NCBI GenBank assembly: GCA_937927775.1
Contig: CALBEF010000081.1
Span: 1 to 32,229, forward strand
Reading direction: 5' to 3'
Source: an uncultured Anaerolineae bacterium
GTDB lineage: Bacteria > Chloroflexota > Anaerolineae > J036 > Brachytrichaceae
DNA: 32,229 bases
Under the pieces are notes generated by a model. The model was given only the letters and a program-made list of their open reading frames with translations, had not been told where the DNA came from and searched no databases. A program made the translations under genes and the position numbers. Each line of letters opens with the position of its first letter. The first letter of the stretch is position 1. Positions 22,719 to 30,919 of the stretch are shown here, piece after piece.

Positions 22719-24682
22719 TCCGGCAGGAACTCATGTGGGACGTTGCCATCGCCGGTGAGTTGCGAGTTGTAGATCTCGGCGTAGATGGCGCTGTCCTCCA
22801 TCAATTCCGCGTGTGTGCCGCGCGCCACCACCTCGCCCTTGTCCAGCACCAGAATCTGGTCGGCCTTCATGACGGTGCTGATGCGTTGGGCGATGACGAA
22901 GCTGGTGCGACCGGCCATGAGCCGGTCGAGCGCCTTTTGAATCTGCGCCTCGGTCGCCATATCAACACTGCTGGTCGAGTCGTCCAGGATGAGGATGCGC
23001 GGGTCGAGCAGCAGCGCGCGGGCGATGGCGATGCGCTGTTTTTGCCCGCCGCTCAGCGTTGTGCCGCGCTCGCCCACTCGCGTGTCGTAGCCCTGCGGGA
23101 ATGACATGATGAAGTCGTGCGCAGCGGCCGCTTTGGCCGCAGCGATGATGTCGTCCAGGCTCGCTTCCGGTTTGCCGAAGGCGATGTTCTCGCGGATCGT
23201 CCCGCTGAACAGCGTCGTCTCCTGCAGCACGATGCCGATCTGCGCTCGCAGCGAGTCCAGCGTCACGTCGCGCACATCGTAACCGTCGATCAGCACCCGG
23301 CCCTCGCTGGCGTCGTAGAAGCGCGGGATCAGGTTGATGATCGTCGTCTTGCCGGAGCCGGTGGCGCCGAGCAGGGCGATGGTCTGGCCGGGCTGCGCCT
23401 CGAAGCTGACGTTGCGCAGCACAGGCTCGCCCGCCGCGTAATAGCGAAAGGTGACGTTCTCGAATGCGACCCGGCCTTTCACGGGCGGCAGCGCAATTGC
23501 CCCCGGCTTGTCCGTCACATCATTCCGCGCGTCGAGAATCTCGAAAATGCGGGTGGCCGATGCGGCGGCCTGACCCAACTGGGTGATGATGAAGCCGAAC
23601 TGGGCCATCGGGAAAAACAGGTAGGCGAGATAGAGCGTGAACTCCTGCCACTCGCCGATCGTCAGCGTCGCGCCGATGATTTGCTGCCCGCCAAAGTACA
23701 GCACCGCAGACTGGCCCAGGTTGGCGATCATAAAGGTCAGCGGGAACAGAAACGTGAAAAGTCGCGCCACAGCAAGCTGTTGCCTGAGCAGGTCGCTGGC
23801 GGCGGCGTTGAACTTTGCCTGTTCGCTCTTCTCCCGCACGAATGCCTGCACGACCTTGATGCCGGCCAGATTCTCCTGCAGGAGCGTGTTCAGCGCCGAG
23901 AGCTTCTGCTGCACCCTGATGAACAGCGGCTGACTGACGCTGCCGAAGATCATGAACAGGATAAAGGCCACCGGCAGCACCGGCAGCACCACCACTGCCA
24001 GCCGGGCGTTGGTGGTGAAAGCAATGGTCAGCGCGCCAACAATCAGCACGATCGCGCCGGCCAGTTGCAGCAGGCCCTGCCCGATGAACAAGCGCACCTT
24101 CTCCACGTCGTCCGTGGCGCGGATCATCAGTTGGCCGGTCTGGTTGCGGTCGTGATAGGAGAAGGACAATCTCTGGATTTTGGCGAACAGGTCGTTGCGC
24201 AGATCGTAGGCCAGGCTTTGCGAGTTGCGCTCGGCCCAGTAGGCTTGCAGGAAGGAAAACAGGCCGCGAAACACCGCGAAGAGCACCACAGCAGTGGCGG
24301 CGGTGACGAGCACTGTCGGCGCTTCGGCCTTGTCTGCGTTCAGCCGGGCGATCAACTGATTCTGATCCCAGTTGGCCGGCAGCTTCAGGAACTCCAGGAT
24401 GCGCGGCAGGGCCTGACTCATAAACGCGGAAGGTATTTGCTCCAGCCCCTTCAGCACGGCGTCCGCAACAGCGCCCTGTGTCACGGCGTCGATCATGCGG
24501 CGCAACAGGCCCGGCACGGCCAGCATGGACACGGTGGCCACGAACAGGAAGATGTAGGGCAGGGCGGCCTGTCTGCGGTAGCGCGACAGATATTGCACGG
24601 CGCGGCCAAGCGCCGCGCGATCAAGGGGTGGTCTGCCGCCCATTGCGGGTCGCCCTCCGGGCGCCGACATTCGATTTTGCAT
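22694..24682 (-). CDS. Heterodimeric ABC exporter, subunit with degenerate ATPase site
   Basis: This 662-residue half-transporter has the same build as its partner. Its own Walker B reads ILILDDSTSSVD, with Asp for the catalytic Glu, and the switch histidine is Gln (IAQRIST). Walker A (GATGSGKTT) and signature LSGGQ are normal. So one composite site of the dimer should bind ATP without hydrolysing it, as in TM287/288, TmrAB and BmrCD. AAGGAG overlapping the end of marR lies 12 nt before the ATG, and the marR stop is 3 bp away. The last residues (SGVSSQ) and stop codon come from the TGACTAC array. Confidence 0.93.
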   Translation of the reverse strand: MQNRMSAPGGRPAMGGRPPLDRAALGRAVQYLSRYRRQAALPYIFLFVATVSMLAVPGLLRRMIDAVTQGAVADAVLKGLEQIPSAFMSQALPRILEFLKLPANWDQNQLIARLNADKAEAPTVLVTAATAVVLFAVFRGLFSFLQAYWAERNSQSLAYDLRNDLFAKIQRLSFSYHDRNQTGQLMIRATDDVEKVRLFIGQGLLQLAGAIVLIVGALTIAFTTNARLAVVVLPVLPVAFILFMIFGSVSQPLFIRVQQKLSALNTLLQENLAGIKVVQAFVREKSEQAKFNAAASDLLRQQLAVARLFTFLFPLTFMIANLGQSAVLYFGGQQIIGATLTIGEWQEFTLYLAYLFFPMAQFGFIITQLGQAAASATRIFEILDARNDVTDKPGAIALPPVKGRVAFENVTFRYYAAGEPVLRNVSFEAQPGQTIALLGATGSGKTTIINLIPRFYDASEGRVLIDGYDVRDVTLDSLRAQIGIVLQETTLFSGTIRENIAFGKPEASLDDIIAAAKAAAAHDFIMSFPQGYDTRVGERGTTLSGGQKQRIAIARALLLDPRILILDDSTSSVDMATEAQIQKALDRLMAGRTSFVIAQRISTVMKADQILVLDKGEVVARGTHAELMEDSAIYAEIYNSQLTGDGNVPHEFLPELSGVSSQ

Positions 24683-24685
24683 TCG

Positions 24686-25318
24686 CTATTGCTCCTTAGC
24701 TTTTTGCGCCGTCTTTTGCGCCGTCTTTTGCGCCGCTTTTCGCGCGCTTTCTGCGCCTTGTCGCGCGCGGCGGTTTGCGCTGCTCGCTTGCAGCCTGTGC
24801 CCGGCGGCGCGCGCGTTCCCGTTCATATTCCGGCAGGGAGACCTGGAAAGGATGTGTTCGACGACGCGATCATCCCCGGCCATCTGGCTGATGAACTCGC
24901 GCAGCAACCGGCTGAGTTGCCGGCCCTTTGCGGCGCCCATCGCCTGCAACGCGCGGCAGTCGCGGTCATTCGGGTCGATCTCCGGCGCGCGGGCCAGAAG
25001 CCGGCGGGCGTCTTCGGTGAGCGTCAGGGGCCTGCGCCGGCGGTCGTCGGGGTCCTGGCCGCGCACCACCAGCCCTTCGCTTTCGAGGCGGTCGATGATC
25101 GGCACCAGCGAGGAGGGAGTGAGCATCATGCAGTCGGCCAGCCCCTTGAGGGTAAGCGGCCGGCAGGCCAGCAGCGTCAGCGCGATGAACTGCGGGATGC
25201 TCAGGCCGGGGCGCAGCGCCGCCAGGCGCGCCTCGATGTCGCGCGAGGCGAGCTTGACGCTGAACAGGGCGAACCAGCGTATTTCGAACGCCAGGCCGGT
25301 GAAATCGGTCTCTTTCAT
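24686..25318 (-). CDS. MarR family transcriptional regulator
   Basis: This 210-residue protein has the MarR winged helix in the usual order: SIPQFIALTLLACRPLTLKGLADCMMLTPSSLVPIIDRLESEGLVVRGQDPDDRRRRPLTLTEDARRLL, covering the recognition helix and the DDRRRR wing. It should bind DNA as a dimer and release it on binding a ligand. ATG 25318 fits the family; the longer frame does not. The last 50 residues are a basic tail ending in TAQK repeats encoded by a 12-bp tandem repeat (24702-24749), unusual for MarR. It begins the marR-exporter operon behind a promoter and palindrome, so autoregulation is likely. Confidence 0.9.
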   Translation of the reverse strand: MKETDFTGLAFEIRWFALFSVKLASRDIEARLAALRPGLSIPQFIALTLLACRPLTLKGLADCMMLTPSSLVPIIDRLESEGLVVRGQDPDDRRRRPLTLTEDARRLLARAPEIDPNDRDCRALQAMGAAKGRQLSRLLREFISQMAGDDRVVEHILSRSPCRNMNGNARAAGHRLQASSANRRARQGAESARKAAQKTAQKTAQKAKEQ

Positions 25319-25330
25319 GAGGCGCTCAGA

Positions 25331-25350
25331 ATCATTCGTGCTCGAATGAT
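25331..25350. promoter_or_regulatory. Palindromic MarR operator candidate
   Basis: ATCATTCG-TGCT-CGAATGAT is a perfect 8-bp inverted repeat with a 4-bp spacer, 12 bp before the marR ATG. A further half-site, CGAATCAT (25358-25365, 7 of 8), overlaps the -10 box. Size and placement fit MarR repressors, which commonly bind palindromes of about 16-20 bp over their own promoters. Confidence 0.7.
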
Positions 25351-25360
25351 CTAAAGCCGA

Positions 25361-25389
25361 ATCATACCGGGCCGGATGGTCTGCGTCAA
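25361..25389 (-). promoter_or_regulatory. Sigma70-type promoter of the marR-exporter operon
   Basis: On the minus strand: TTGACG (25389-25384), a 17-bp spacer, TATGAT (25366-25361). The predicted start near 25354 puts the operator palindrome at about +4 to +23. Confidence 0.75.
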
Positions 25390-25399
25390 GGGGTGATGA

Positions 25400-25434
25400 A
25401 ATCAAAAACAACCGCGCGCCCCGGGGCGCGCGGT
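25400..25434 (-). terminator. Intrinsic terminator of the fatty-acid-hydroxylase gene
   Basis: 25411-25434 is a perfect 24-bp palindrome (arm ACCGCGCGCCCC). On the minus strand it is followed by TGTTTTTGATTTC, a good U-tract. It lies 33 bp after the stop codon at 25467 and insulates the marR promoter. Confidence 0.9.
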
Positions 25435-25466
25435 CAATTGCTGCGCGAAGATAACACTGCCCCGCG

Positions 25467-26114
25467 TCAGTCGTTTTGCTCTCCGGGCGCGGTGCCGAAA
25501 ACCAGGTCCCACAACGGCGAACTGACCCCATACCGCTTCTCAGGTGTCTTGAAGTGATGCAGCATGTGGTAGCGCTTCAGGTATTTCATTAGCCGGCCGC
25601 GCATGGGCAGATGGTGTGTCGCGTAGTGGATCATGTCGTACACCAGGTACCCCAGCACGAAGCCCGAAAACACCGGCGCGACCCACTGCGGCGCGCCCAG
25701 CAGGCCGCCGACGATCAGGCTCAACACGATATGGACCAGGATCGCGCCGGGGATGCTCACGACCGGCGGCATCACCAGGCGGGTCTTGCACTGCGGCTGG
25801 GCGTGGTGCACCCCGTGGAACAGGAAGAAAAAGCGCTTCATCGGCTCGCTGCGCGGCTCGTAGTGGAACACGAAGCGGTGCACCAGATATTCCGTCAGCG
25901 TCCACACAAACAGGCCGGCCAGAAAACCGGCCGGAATGTGCAGCGCGGGCGCCCCGGCCGGCAGCGAGACCAGCGACTGCGCCAGAAAGAAAATCGACAC
26001 CGGCAGCCAGATGGCGACCACGACCGCCGGGTGGATGTGGGTGAAGAATTCGAGAAAGTCGGACTTGAAAAGCCGGATTGGCTCCGGGCTATGGTTGATC
26101 TCCATGTGATTCAT
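25467..26114 (-). CDS. Fatty acid hydroxylase / sterol desaturase family membrane protein
   Basis: This 215-residue membrane protein has four hydrophobic segments and the di-iron histidine clusters of the family: HRFVFH (79-84), HGVHH (100-104), HYATHH (163-168) and HMLHH (183-187). The layout resembles FA2H/Scs7 enzymes, which 2-hydroxylate acyl chains of sphingolipids, more than sterol desaturases. It therefore probably hydroxylates a lipid using O2. GGAGG lies 6 nt before ATG 26114, which decides against the internal ATG at 26105. It is a single gene with its own terminator, divergent from the MFS gene. Confidence 0.88.
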   Translation of the reverse strand: MNHMEINHSPEPIRLFKSDFLEFFTHIHPAVVVAIWLPVSIFFLAQSLVSLPAGAPALHIPAGFLAGLFVWTLTEYLVHRFVFHYEPRSEPMKRFFFLFHGVHHAQPQCKTRLVMPPVVSIPGAILVHIVLSLIVGGLLGAPQWVAPVFSGFVLGYLVYDMIHYATHHLPMRGRLMKYLKRYHMLHHFKTPEKRYGVSSPLWDLVFGTAPGEQND

Positions 26115-26155
26115 GCTCAGCCTCCTGCGCCGCGCTCATTTTCACAGCGCCTGGA

Positions 26156-27454
26156 ATGGCAGCCAGTATACTGCGACAGCACATGCTCATCACCCGCGCC
26201 TGCATACATGCCCGCCATGCGCTGTCTGTTTTCACGCCCGACGCCATACGACTCAATGCGTCCAGCATTCTGGCGTCTGTGCCGGTCGGTTATTTGTCTG
26301 TCGTGCTGCCGATCTACTTCAGCCGGATCGGGCTGGACTCGCAACTGATCGGTCAGCTCTACACCCTGAGCAGCGCGACCAGCGCTATTCTGCTGGTGGT
26401 CTTTGGCGTGGTTGCCGACCGCGCGGGCCGCAAGCCGTTTGTGCTGGCCGGCACGCTGCTGCCGATGGTGTCCTACCTGATTCTGCTGTCCACGACGGAC
26501 CCGCTCTGGTTGTCAATTGCCGCCGGCATTGGCGGTGTGGGGTTTGCCAATGGTCTGAGCGGCGCGCTCATGTCGTCGTCGTTCAACGCCCTGCTGGCGG
26601 AGAAGAGTGATGACACCCATCGCAACGCGGTGTTCAGTCTGGCCAATGCCGGCTGGACGGGGGCGTTGATGCTGGGCGCTCTGATGGCCGGCGCGCCTGA
26701 ACTGCTGCAGCGCCTGTTGGGCATGAGTGTGGTCGATTCCTACCAGCCCCTCTTCTGGCTGGCAATGGGACTGGCGATTGCCGGCGCGCTGCTGGTGCTG
26801 CCAATCCACGAGGACCACCGCCGTGTGGTTGTGGCTGCGCCGGAACAGCGCGCCTCGTTCCGGCAGCTCGACCTGGGCCGGCTCGCAAAACTGTCGTTAT
26901 TCATGGCGCTGATCGGGCTGGGGTTGGGCTTCAGCATCCAGTTGTTGCCGTTGTGGTTCTTTCAGCGCCATGGCGCCAGCGGTGACACGCTTGGCCCGTG
27001 GTATGCGCTGGGCAATTTGCTCTCGACGCTGTTCACGCTCTACTCGCCGCGTCTGGCGCGCAGGGTGGGGGCCATCAACGCGGTCTTTCTGACGCAGGGC
27101 GCGTCTGCGCTGTTGCTGGCCGGCATGGTGCTTGCGCCGGCGGCGTGGATTGCCGCCAGCCTGATGGTGGCGCGGGTGGTCACGATGAACATGTCGTGGC
27201 CGGTGCAGCAGTCATACATGATGGGCATTGTGCGACCCGCCGAGCGCGCCACGGTGAGCAGTGTGACGTTCACCGCCTGGGGCCTGGCCAGCGCCGCCAG
27301 CCCGGCAATCAGCGGTCTGTGGCTCGATCAGGGGTTGCTGGCGCTGCCGCTGCTGGCCGGCGGCGCCAGCTATTTACTGTCGGCGATCTGTCTGCTGCTG
27401 CTTTTCCGGGGCGTCAAACCGCCGGAGGAAGCAGCGCCCGTCACAGGAGTCTGA
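26156..27454 (+). CDS. MFS transporter
   Basis: The 432-residue protein has about twelve hydrophobic segments. It carries the MFS loop 2-3 motif as [18 protein letters not shown], close to the consensus G-x-x-x-D-R-x-G-R-(R/K). This marks an exporter-like major facilitator. The second start ATG 26183 (MLITRACIH) is also possible: a TATACT box lies at 26167-26172, so a transcript from it would begin near the second ATG with almost no leader. The 3' end overlaps tyrS by 14 bp on the opposite strand. Substrate unknown. Confidence 0.88.
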   Translation: MAASILRQHMLITRACIHARHALSVFTPDAIRLNASSILASVPVGYLSVVLPIYFSRIGLDSQLIGQLYTLSSATSAILLVVFGVVADRAGRKPFVLAGTLLPMVSYLILLSTTDPLWLSIAAGIGGVGFANGLSGALMSSSFNALLAEKSDDTHRNAVFSLANAGWTGALMLGALMAGAPELLQRLLGMSVVDSYQPLFWLAMGLAIAGALLVLPIHEDHRRVVVAAPEQRASFRQLDLGRLAKLSLFMALIGLGLGFSIQLLPLWFFQRHGASGDTLGPWYALGNLLSTLFTLYSPRLARRVGAINAVFLTQGASALLLAGMVLAPAAWIAASLMVARVVTMNMSWPVQQSYMMGIVRPAERATVSSVTFTAWGLASAASPAISGLWLDQGLLALPLLAGGASYLLSAICLLLLFRGVKPPEEAAPVTGV

Positions 27455-28712
27455 GCAGGCAATAGCTCTTGCGTCCCTTGCGCAACACCACGAACTGGCC
27501 GTCGATGGCGTCGTTGAGCGAGATCGCGCGCGCAGGATCAGCGACCTGCTGGTTGTTGACGTACACACCGCCGCCTTCGACCGTGCGCCGCGCGTCGCCC
27601 TTCGAGGTGGCAAGCTTTGCTGTCACGAGGACATCGAGCAGGGGCGCGCCGTCGCCTTCGATCTGCTGGCGGGGCAACGTGACGGCCGGCACGTCCTCGA
27701 AAATCTCCGCCACATCGCTTGCCGTCAGGCCGGCGAGCGCGCCGCCGAATAAAACGCGCGAGGCTGTCTCGGCGCGGGCCAGCGCGGTTTCGCCGTGCGT
27801 CATGCGCGTCATTTCACGCGCCAGGCGCTGCTGGGCCTCGCGCTTTTCCGGCTGTGTGGCGACCTGGTGGGCCAGCTCGGCCACTTCGGCTTCGGTGAGC
27901 CAGGTAAAGAATTTAAGATAGCGCACAACATCGGCGTCGTCGGTGTTGATCCAGAACTGATAGAAACGATACGGTGAGGTGCGCTTTGCGTCCAGCCAAA
28001 CGGACCCGCCCTCGGTCTTGCCGAACTTTGTGCCGTCGGCTTTGACGATCAGCGGATACACCAGGCCATAGGCTTTGCCGCCGGTCATGCGGCGGATCAA
28101 ATCCACGCCGGCGGTGATGTTGCCCCACTGGTCGCTGCCGCCGGTTTGCAGCACGCACCCATGATGCTGAAACAGATGCGCAAAGTCGTAGGACTGGAGC
28201 AGCATGTAGCTGAACTCGGTGAATGAAATGCCGCTCTCGCTGGACAGCCGGCTTTTGACCGAATCCTTCGACAGCATGTAATTCACCGTGATGTGCTTGC
28301 CGATGTCGCGCAGGAAGCTCATCATCGACATCGGGGCCAGCCAGTCGGCGTTGTTCATCACGCGCGCCGGGTTGCTCTTCGCCTCGAAGTCCAGAAAGTG
28401 CGCCAGTTGTTGCTTGATGGCTTCGACGTTGGCCTCGACCTGGGCCGGCGTGAGCAACTGGCGCTCCTGAGACTTGCCGCTGGGGTCGCCGATCATGCCG
28501 GTGCCGCCGCCGGCCAGCGCGATGGGCGTGTGACCGAAGCGCTGGAAACGGGCCAGCGCGATCAGTGGAACCAGATGGCCGACGTGCAGGCTGTCGCCGG
28601 TGGGATCAAAGCCGTTGTAGAGCGTCACACGCTCGCGCGACAGAAGATCGGCCACGCCGTCGCTGGCATCGTAGATCAGGTCGCGCCACTTGAGTTCATC
28701 GAGAATGGACAT
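27441..28712 (-). CDS. tyrS: Tyrosyl-tRNA synthetase
   Basis: TyrS charges tRNA-Tyr. The 423-residue protein has the class I HIGH motif as HVGH (43-46), the tyrosine pocket [23 protein letters not shown] as KFGKT (229-233) and a C-terminal S4 RNA-binding domain (about 355-423). This is the usual bacterial TyrRS form. The leader before the ATG is taken up by a heptamer array (28716-28750) and has no Shine-Dalgarno. A promoter with a perfect TATAAT lies at 28829-28800. The last 14 bp overlap the converging MFS gene, leaving no room for a terminator between them. Confidence 0.97.
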   Translation of the reverse strand: MSILDELKWRDLIYDASDGVADLLSRERVTLYNGFDPTGDSLHVGHLVPLIALARFQRFGHTPIALAGGGTGMIGDPSGKSQERQLLTPAQVEANVEAIKQQLAHFLDFEAKSNPARVMNNADWLAPMSMMSFLRDIGKHITVNYMLSKDSVKSRLSSESGISFTEFSYMLLQSYDFAHLFQHHGCVLQTGGSDQWGNITAGVDLIRRMTGGKAYGLVYPLIVKADGTKFGKTEGGSVWLDAKRTSPYRFYQFWINTDDADVVRYLKFFTWLTEAEVAELAHQVATQPEKREAQQRLAREMTRMTHGETALARAETASRVLFGGALAGLTASDVAEIFEDVPAVTLPRQQIEGDGAPLLDVLVTAKLATSKGDARRTVEGGGVYVNNQQVADPARAISLNDAIDGQFVVLRKGRKSYCLLRLL

Positions 28713-28715
28713 TGC

Positions 28716-28750
28716 GATTTTGGATTTTAGAGTTTGGATTTTGGATTGCT
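28716..28750. repeat. Heptanucleotide array, GATTTTG family, at the tyrS start
   Basis: Five 7-bp units: GATTTTG, GATTTTA, GAGTTTG, GATTTTG, GATTGCT. It is the complement of the AATCCAA units at 8499-8519. It begins 4 bp upstream of the tyrS ATG and forms its leader. Confidence 0.85.
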
Positions 28751-28799
28751 GCGCGCAGTTGCCGGGTTAGACGCTTGAATCCGGAGTTGGGCTGCGGGG

Positions 28800-28829
28800 A
28801 TTATAGCCGCCGGCTGCGGGGCGGTACAA
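28800..28829 (-). promoter_or_regulatory. tyrS promoter
   Basis: On the minus strand: TTGTAC (28829-28824), an 18-bp spacer, TATAAT (28805-28800). The leader is about 80 nt and includes the heptamer array. The boxes overlap those of the divergent moaB promoter. Confidence 0.6.
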
Positions 28830-28830
28830 T
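28801..28830 (+). promoter_or_regulatory. moaB promoter
   Basis: TTATAG (28801-28806), an 18-bp spacer, TACAAT (28825-28830). The predicted start is within a few bases of the moaB ATG at 28840, so the mRNA may be leaderless. The -35 is weak. Confidence 0.45.
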
Positions 28831-28839
28831 CCGGTCGCC

Positions 28840-29358
28840 ATGTCAGCGTCTTCAAATCAACACCGCGAGATTGCGGCCCGCCAGGAAAAGGTTGTGCGCG
28901 TGGCTGTCGTGACCGTCAGCGACACGCGCACGCGCGAGAATGACACCGGCGGCGACTTGATCGAGCAGCGCATCACCGCCGCCGGCCATGTGGTGGTGTT
29001 CCGCGAGATTGTGAAAGACGAGCCGGAGCGCATCGGCGCGCTGCTGGACCGGATTGCAAGCGAGACTGACGCGCGCATTATTCTGTTCACCGGCGGCACC
29101 GGCATTGCGCCGCGCGACACAACCTACGACGCGCTGGCGCGCAAACTGGAAAAGACGCTGCCCGGCTTCGGCGAGCTTTTCCGCATGCTCAGCTATCAGG
29201 AAGTCGGCGCGGCGGCTATGCTGTCGCGCGCCACAGCCGGCGTGTATCGGGGACGCGTGGTGGTGTCGATGCCCGGCTCTCCCAACGCAGTGCAGGTGGC
29301 GATGGACAAGCTTATCCTGCCGGAGCTGCAACACCTGGCCTGGGAAGTGGCGCGCTAG
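28840..29358 (+). CDS. moaB: Molybdenum cofactor biosynthesis protein MoaB/MogA family
   Basis: The 172-residue protein has the MPT-binding fold of MoaB/Mog[24 protein letters not shown], the loop [18 protein letters not shown] and the C-terminal [23 protein letters not shown]. These enzymes adenylylate molybdopterin before metal insertion. The size and lack of a MoeA domain fit MoaB. No other cofactor gene lies nearby, so this copy is isolated. No Shine-Dalgarno is visible, and the promoter position suggests a very short or absent leader. Confidence 0.93.
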   Translation: MSASSNQHREIAARQEKVVRVAVVTVSDTRTRENDTGGDLIEQRITAAGHVVVFREIVKDEPERIGALLDRIASETDARIILFTGGTGIAPRDTTYDALARKLEKTLPGFGELFRMLSYQEVGAAAMLSRATAGVYRGRVVVSMPGSPNAVQVAMDKLILPELQHLAWEVAR

Positions 29359-29369
29359 ATCGCCGCGGA

Positions 29370-30752
29370 TCATATCCGCAGCGTCTTCCACTTGCCGCGC
29401 CGGTAAAGCAGATACATGATAGCCGAGCGCCCGGCCCAGTCGATGGCCGTGCCGATCCACACGCCGGCCAGCCCCAGTTGCAGGACGACTGCAAGCAGAT
29501 AAACCGCAGTGATGCGGAAGAAGATGACGCCCACCAGCGACACGATCATGGGTGAGCGCGTGTCGCCGGCGCCGCGCAGCGCGCCGCCATAGATCATTTG
29601 CAGCGCGATGAAGGGCTGCTCGATCGCCGCGAGCTGAATCGCCAGCGTGGCCAGCGCCAGCACGTCGCCGGTCGCGCCGAATGCCCGGGCGATGTCGCCG
29701 CCGAAGACGACGAACAGCGCGCCGGCGGCTGACATGGCGAAGACAGACAGGTACATGCTGCGCCGCGTGGCGAGTTCGGCGATCGGCACGTTGCGCGCGC
29801 CAAGCGCCTGGCCGACGATCGTGCCGGCGGCGATGGAGAACCCCCAGGCCGGCAGGAACGAAAGCGACTCGATCGTGTTGGCAATCTGGTTGGCCGCGAC
29901 GACGACGGTGCCCAGGCTGGCGACGATGCCGGTGAAGGTGATGAAGCCCACGCGCTGGATGACGCTGTCGATGATGCTGGGCAGCGCGATCTTCCAGATG
30001 CGCTTTACGTCGCGCCAGTCCCACACCGCCATTTCGCGCAGCTTCACCCGCAGCCGGCTCAGGCCGGCCACCATGACATAGAGCCCCATCAGCCCCCCGA
30101 TTGCGCGCGCGATAGCGGCGCCCCAGCCGGCGCCGGCAATATGCAGCGCAGGAATCGGGCCGAAACCAAAGATGAGCGCGGCGGCCAGCGCGATGTTGAT
30201 CACGTTCATGATGAGCGTGATGTACATCGGCGTGCGCGTGTCGCCTGTGGCGCGCATGATGCCGGTCATCACTTGCAGCGGAAACGCCAGGATGGATGTG
30301 GACAGGATGATGTGAATGTACAACGTGCCCTGCTGAACTACCTCCTCATCCGCAATCAACAGGCGCAGAAAAGGCTCGGCCAGCGGAAAAAGCGCGACCA
30401 TGCACGCCACGGCGAACACGACGCTGAGCGTGATGGCCTGGCCGCTCATGCGTCTGGCCTGGGCTTCGTTTCCTTCGCCGAAGGCGCGCGCCACCAGCGC
30501 CATCGCCCCGATCGACAATGCCATGAACAGGCCGTTGGCGATGAACAAGTATGAGCCGCTGATGCCGACGGCGGCCAGCGCGGCGGGATCGTTCAAATGC
30601 CCGATCAAAAACGAGTCGGCGATGAAGACTGCCGACACGAGCAGGTTTTCCAGCACCGCCGGCAGGGCCAGCGAGACAATCGCGCGGTTGAGCGACTCGG
30701 GCTTCAGGTGTCCCAGCGAGGGCATCGCGATAGAGGCAGGTGAGTTGGCCAA
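29370..30752 (-). CDS. MATE family efflux transporter
   Basis: The 460-residue protein has twelve hydrophobic segments in two similar halves. Conserved MATE stretches include LALPAVLENLLVSAVFIADSFLIGHL at the start of the first half and ALPSIIDSVIQRVGFITFTGIVASLGTVVVAANQIA at the start of the second. It should export cationic compounds using H+ or Na+. The start used is TTG 30752, which has a purine stretch (GAGAAGAGA) upstream; ATG 30725 (MPSLGHLK) is the alternative, without a ribosome site. It converges on moaB with 11 bp between the genes. Confidence 0.93.
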   Translation of the reverse strand: MANSPASIAMPSLGHLKPESLNRAIVSLALPAVLENLLVSAVFIADSFLIGHLNDPAALAAVGISGSYLFIANGLFMALSIGAMALVARAFGEGNEAQARRMSGQAITLSVVFAVACMVALFPLAEPFLRLLIADEEVVQQGTLYIHIILSTSILAFPLQVMTGIMRATGDTRTPMYITLIMNVINIALAAALIFGFGPIPALHIAGAGWGAAIARAIGGLMGLYVMVAGLSRLRVKLREMAVWDWRDVKRIWKIALPSIIDSVIQRVGFITFTGIVASLGTVVVAANQIANTIESLSFLPAWGFSIAAGTIVGQALGARNVPIAELATRRSMYLSVFAMSAAGALFVVFGGDIARAFGATGDVLALATLAIQLAAIEQPFIALQMIYGGALRGAGDTRSPMIVSLVGVIFFRITAVYLLAVVLQLGLAGVWIGTAIDWAGRSAIMYLLYRRGKWKTLRI

Positions 30753-30810
30753 GCGAAATTTCTCTTCTCGGAGGATATAGTTCGAGCTATTCTACCTGCG
30801 ATGAGATTCT

Positions 30811-30839
30811 GATGTGAGATGTGAAGATGTGACATGTGA
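30811..30839. repeat. Short imperfect heptamer repeat, GATGTGA type
   Basis: GATGTGA, GATGTGA, an 8-bp AGATGTGA and CATGTGA. It is short and includes one slipped unit, but it resembles the other arrays in period and in lying between genes (MATE and oxidoreductase). Confidence 0.45.
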
Positions 30840-30847
30840 CGCAATCG

Positions 30848-30876
30848 TTGACAGCGTCTCCGACTGCCCCTAGAAT
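30848..30876 (+). promoter_or_regulatory. Sigma70-type promoter of the oxidoreductase gene
   Basis: TTGACA (30848-30853), a 17-bp spacer, TAGAAT (30871-30876). This is the best consensus promoter in the window. The predicted start is about 37 nt before the ATG at 30920. Confidence 0.8.
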
Positions 30877-30919
30877 CCTGCGCGCGTGTTGTTCGAGAGA
30901 TATTCTGTTGGAGGCGCGC

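Noticed and set aside
23117-25354. 745-codon plus-strand frame opposite the ABC exporter and marR
   Set aside because: It is antisense to well-supported genes and shows no recognisable domain.
28713-28799. T-box riboswitch in the tyrS leader
   Set aside because: The leader is only about 80 nt, largely heptamer repeat, and shows no T-box sequence or antiterminator stem.
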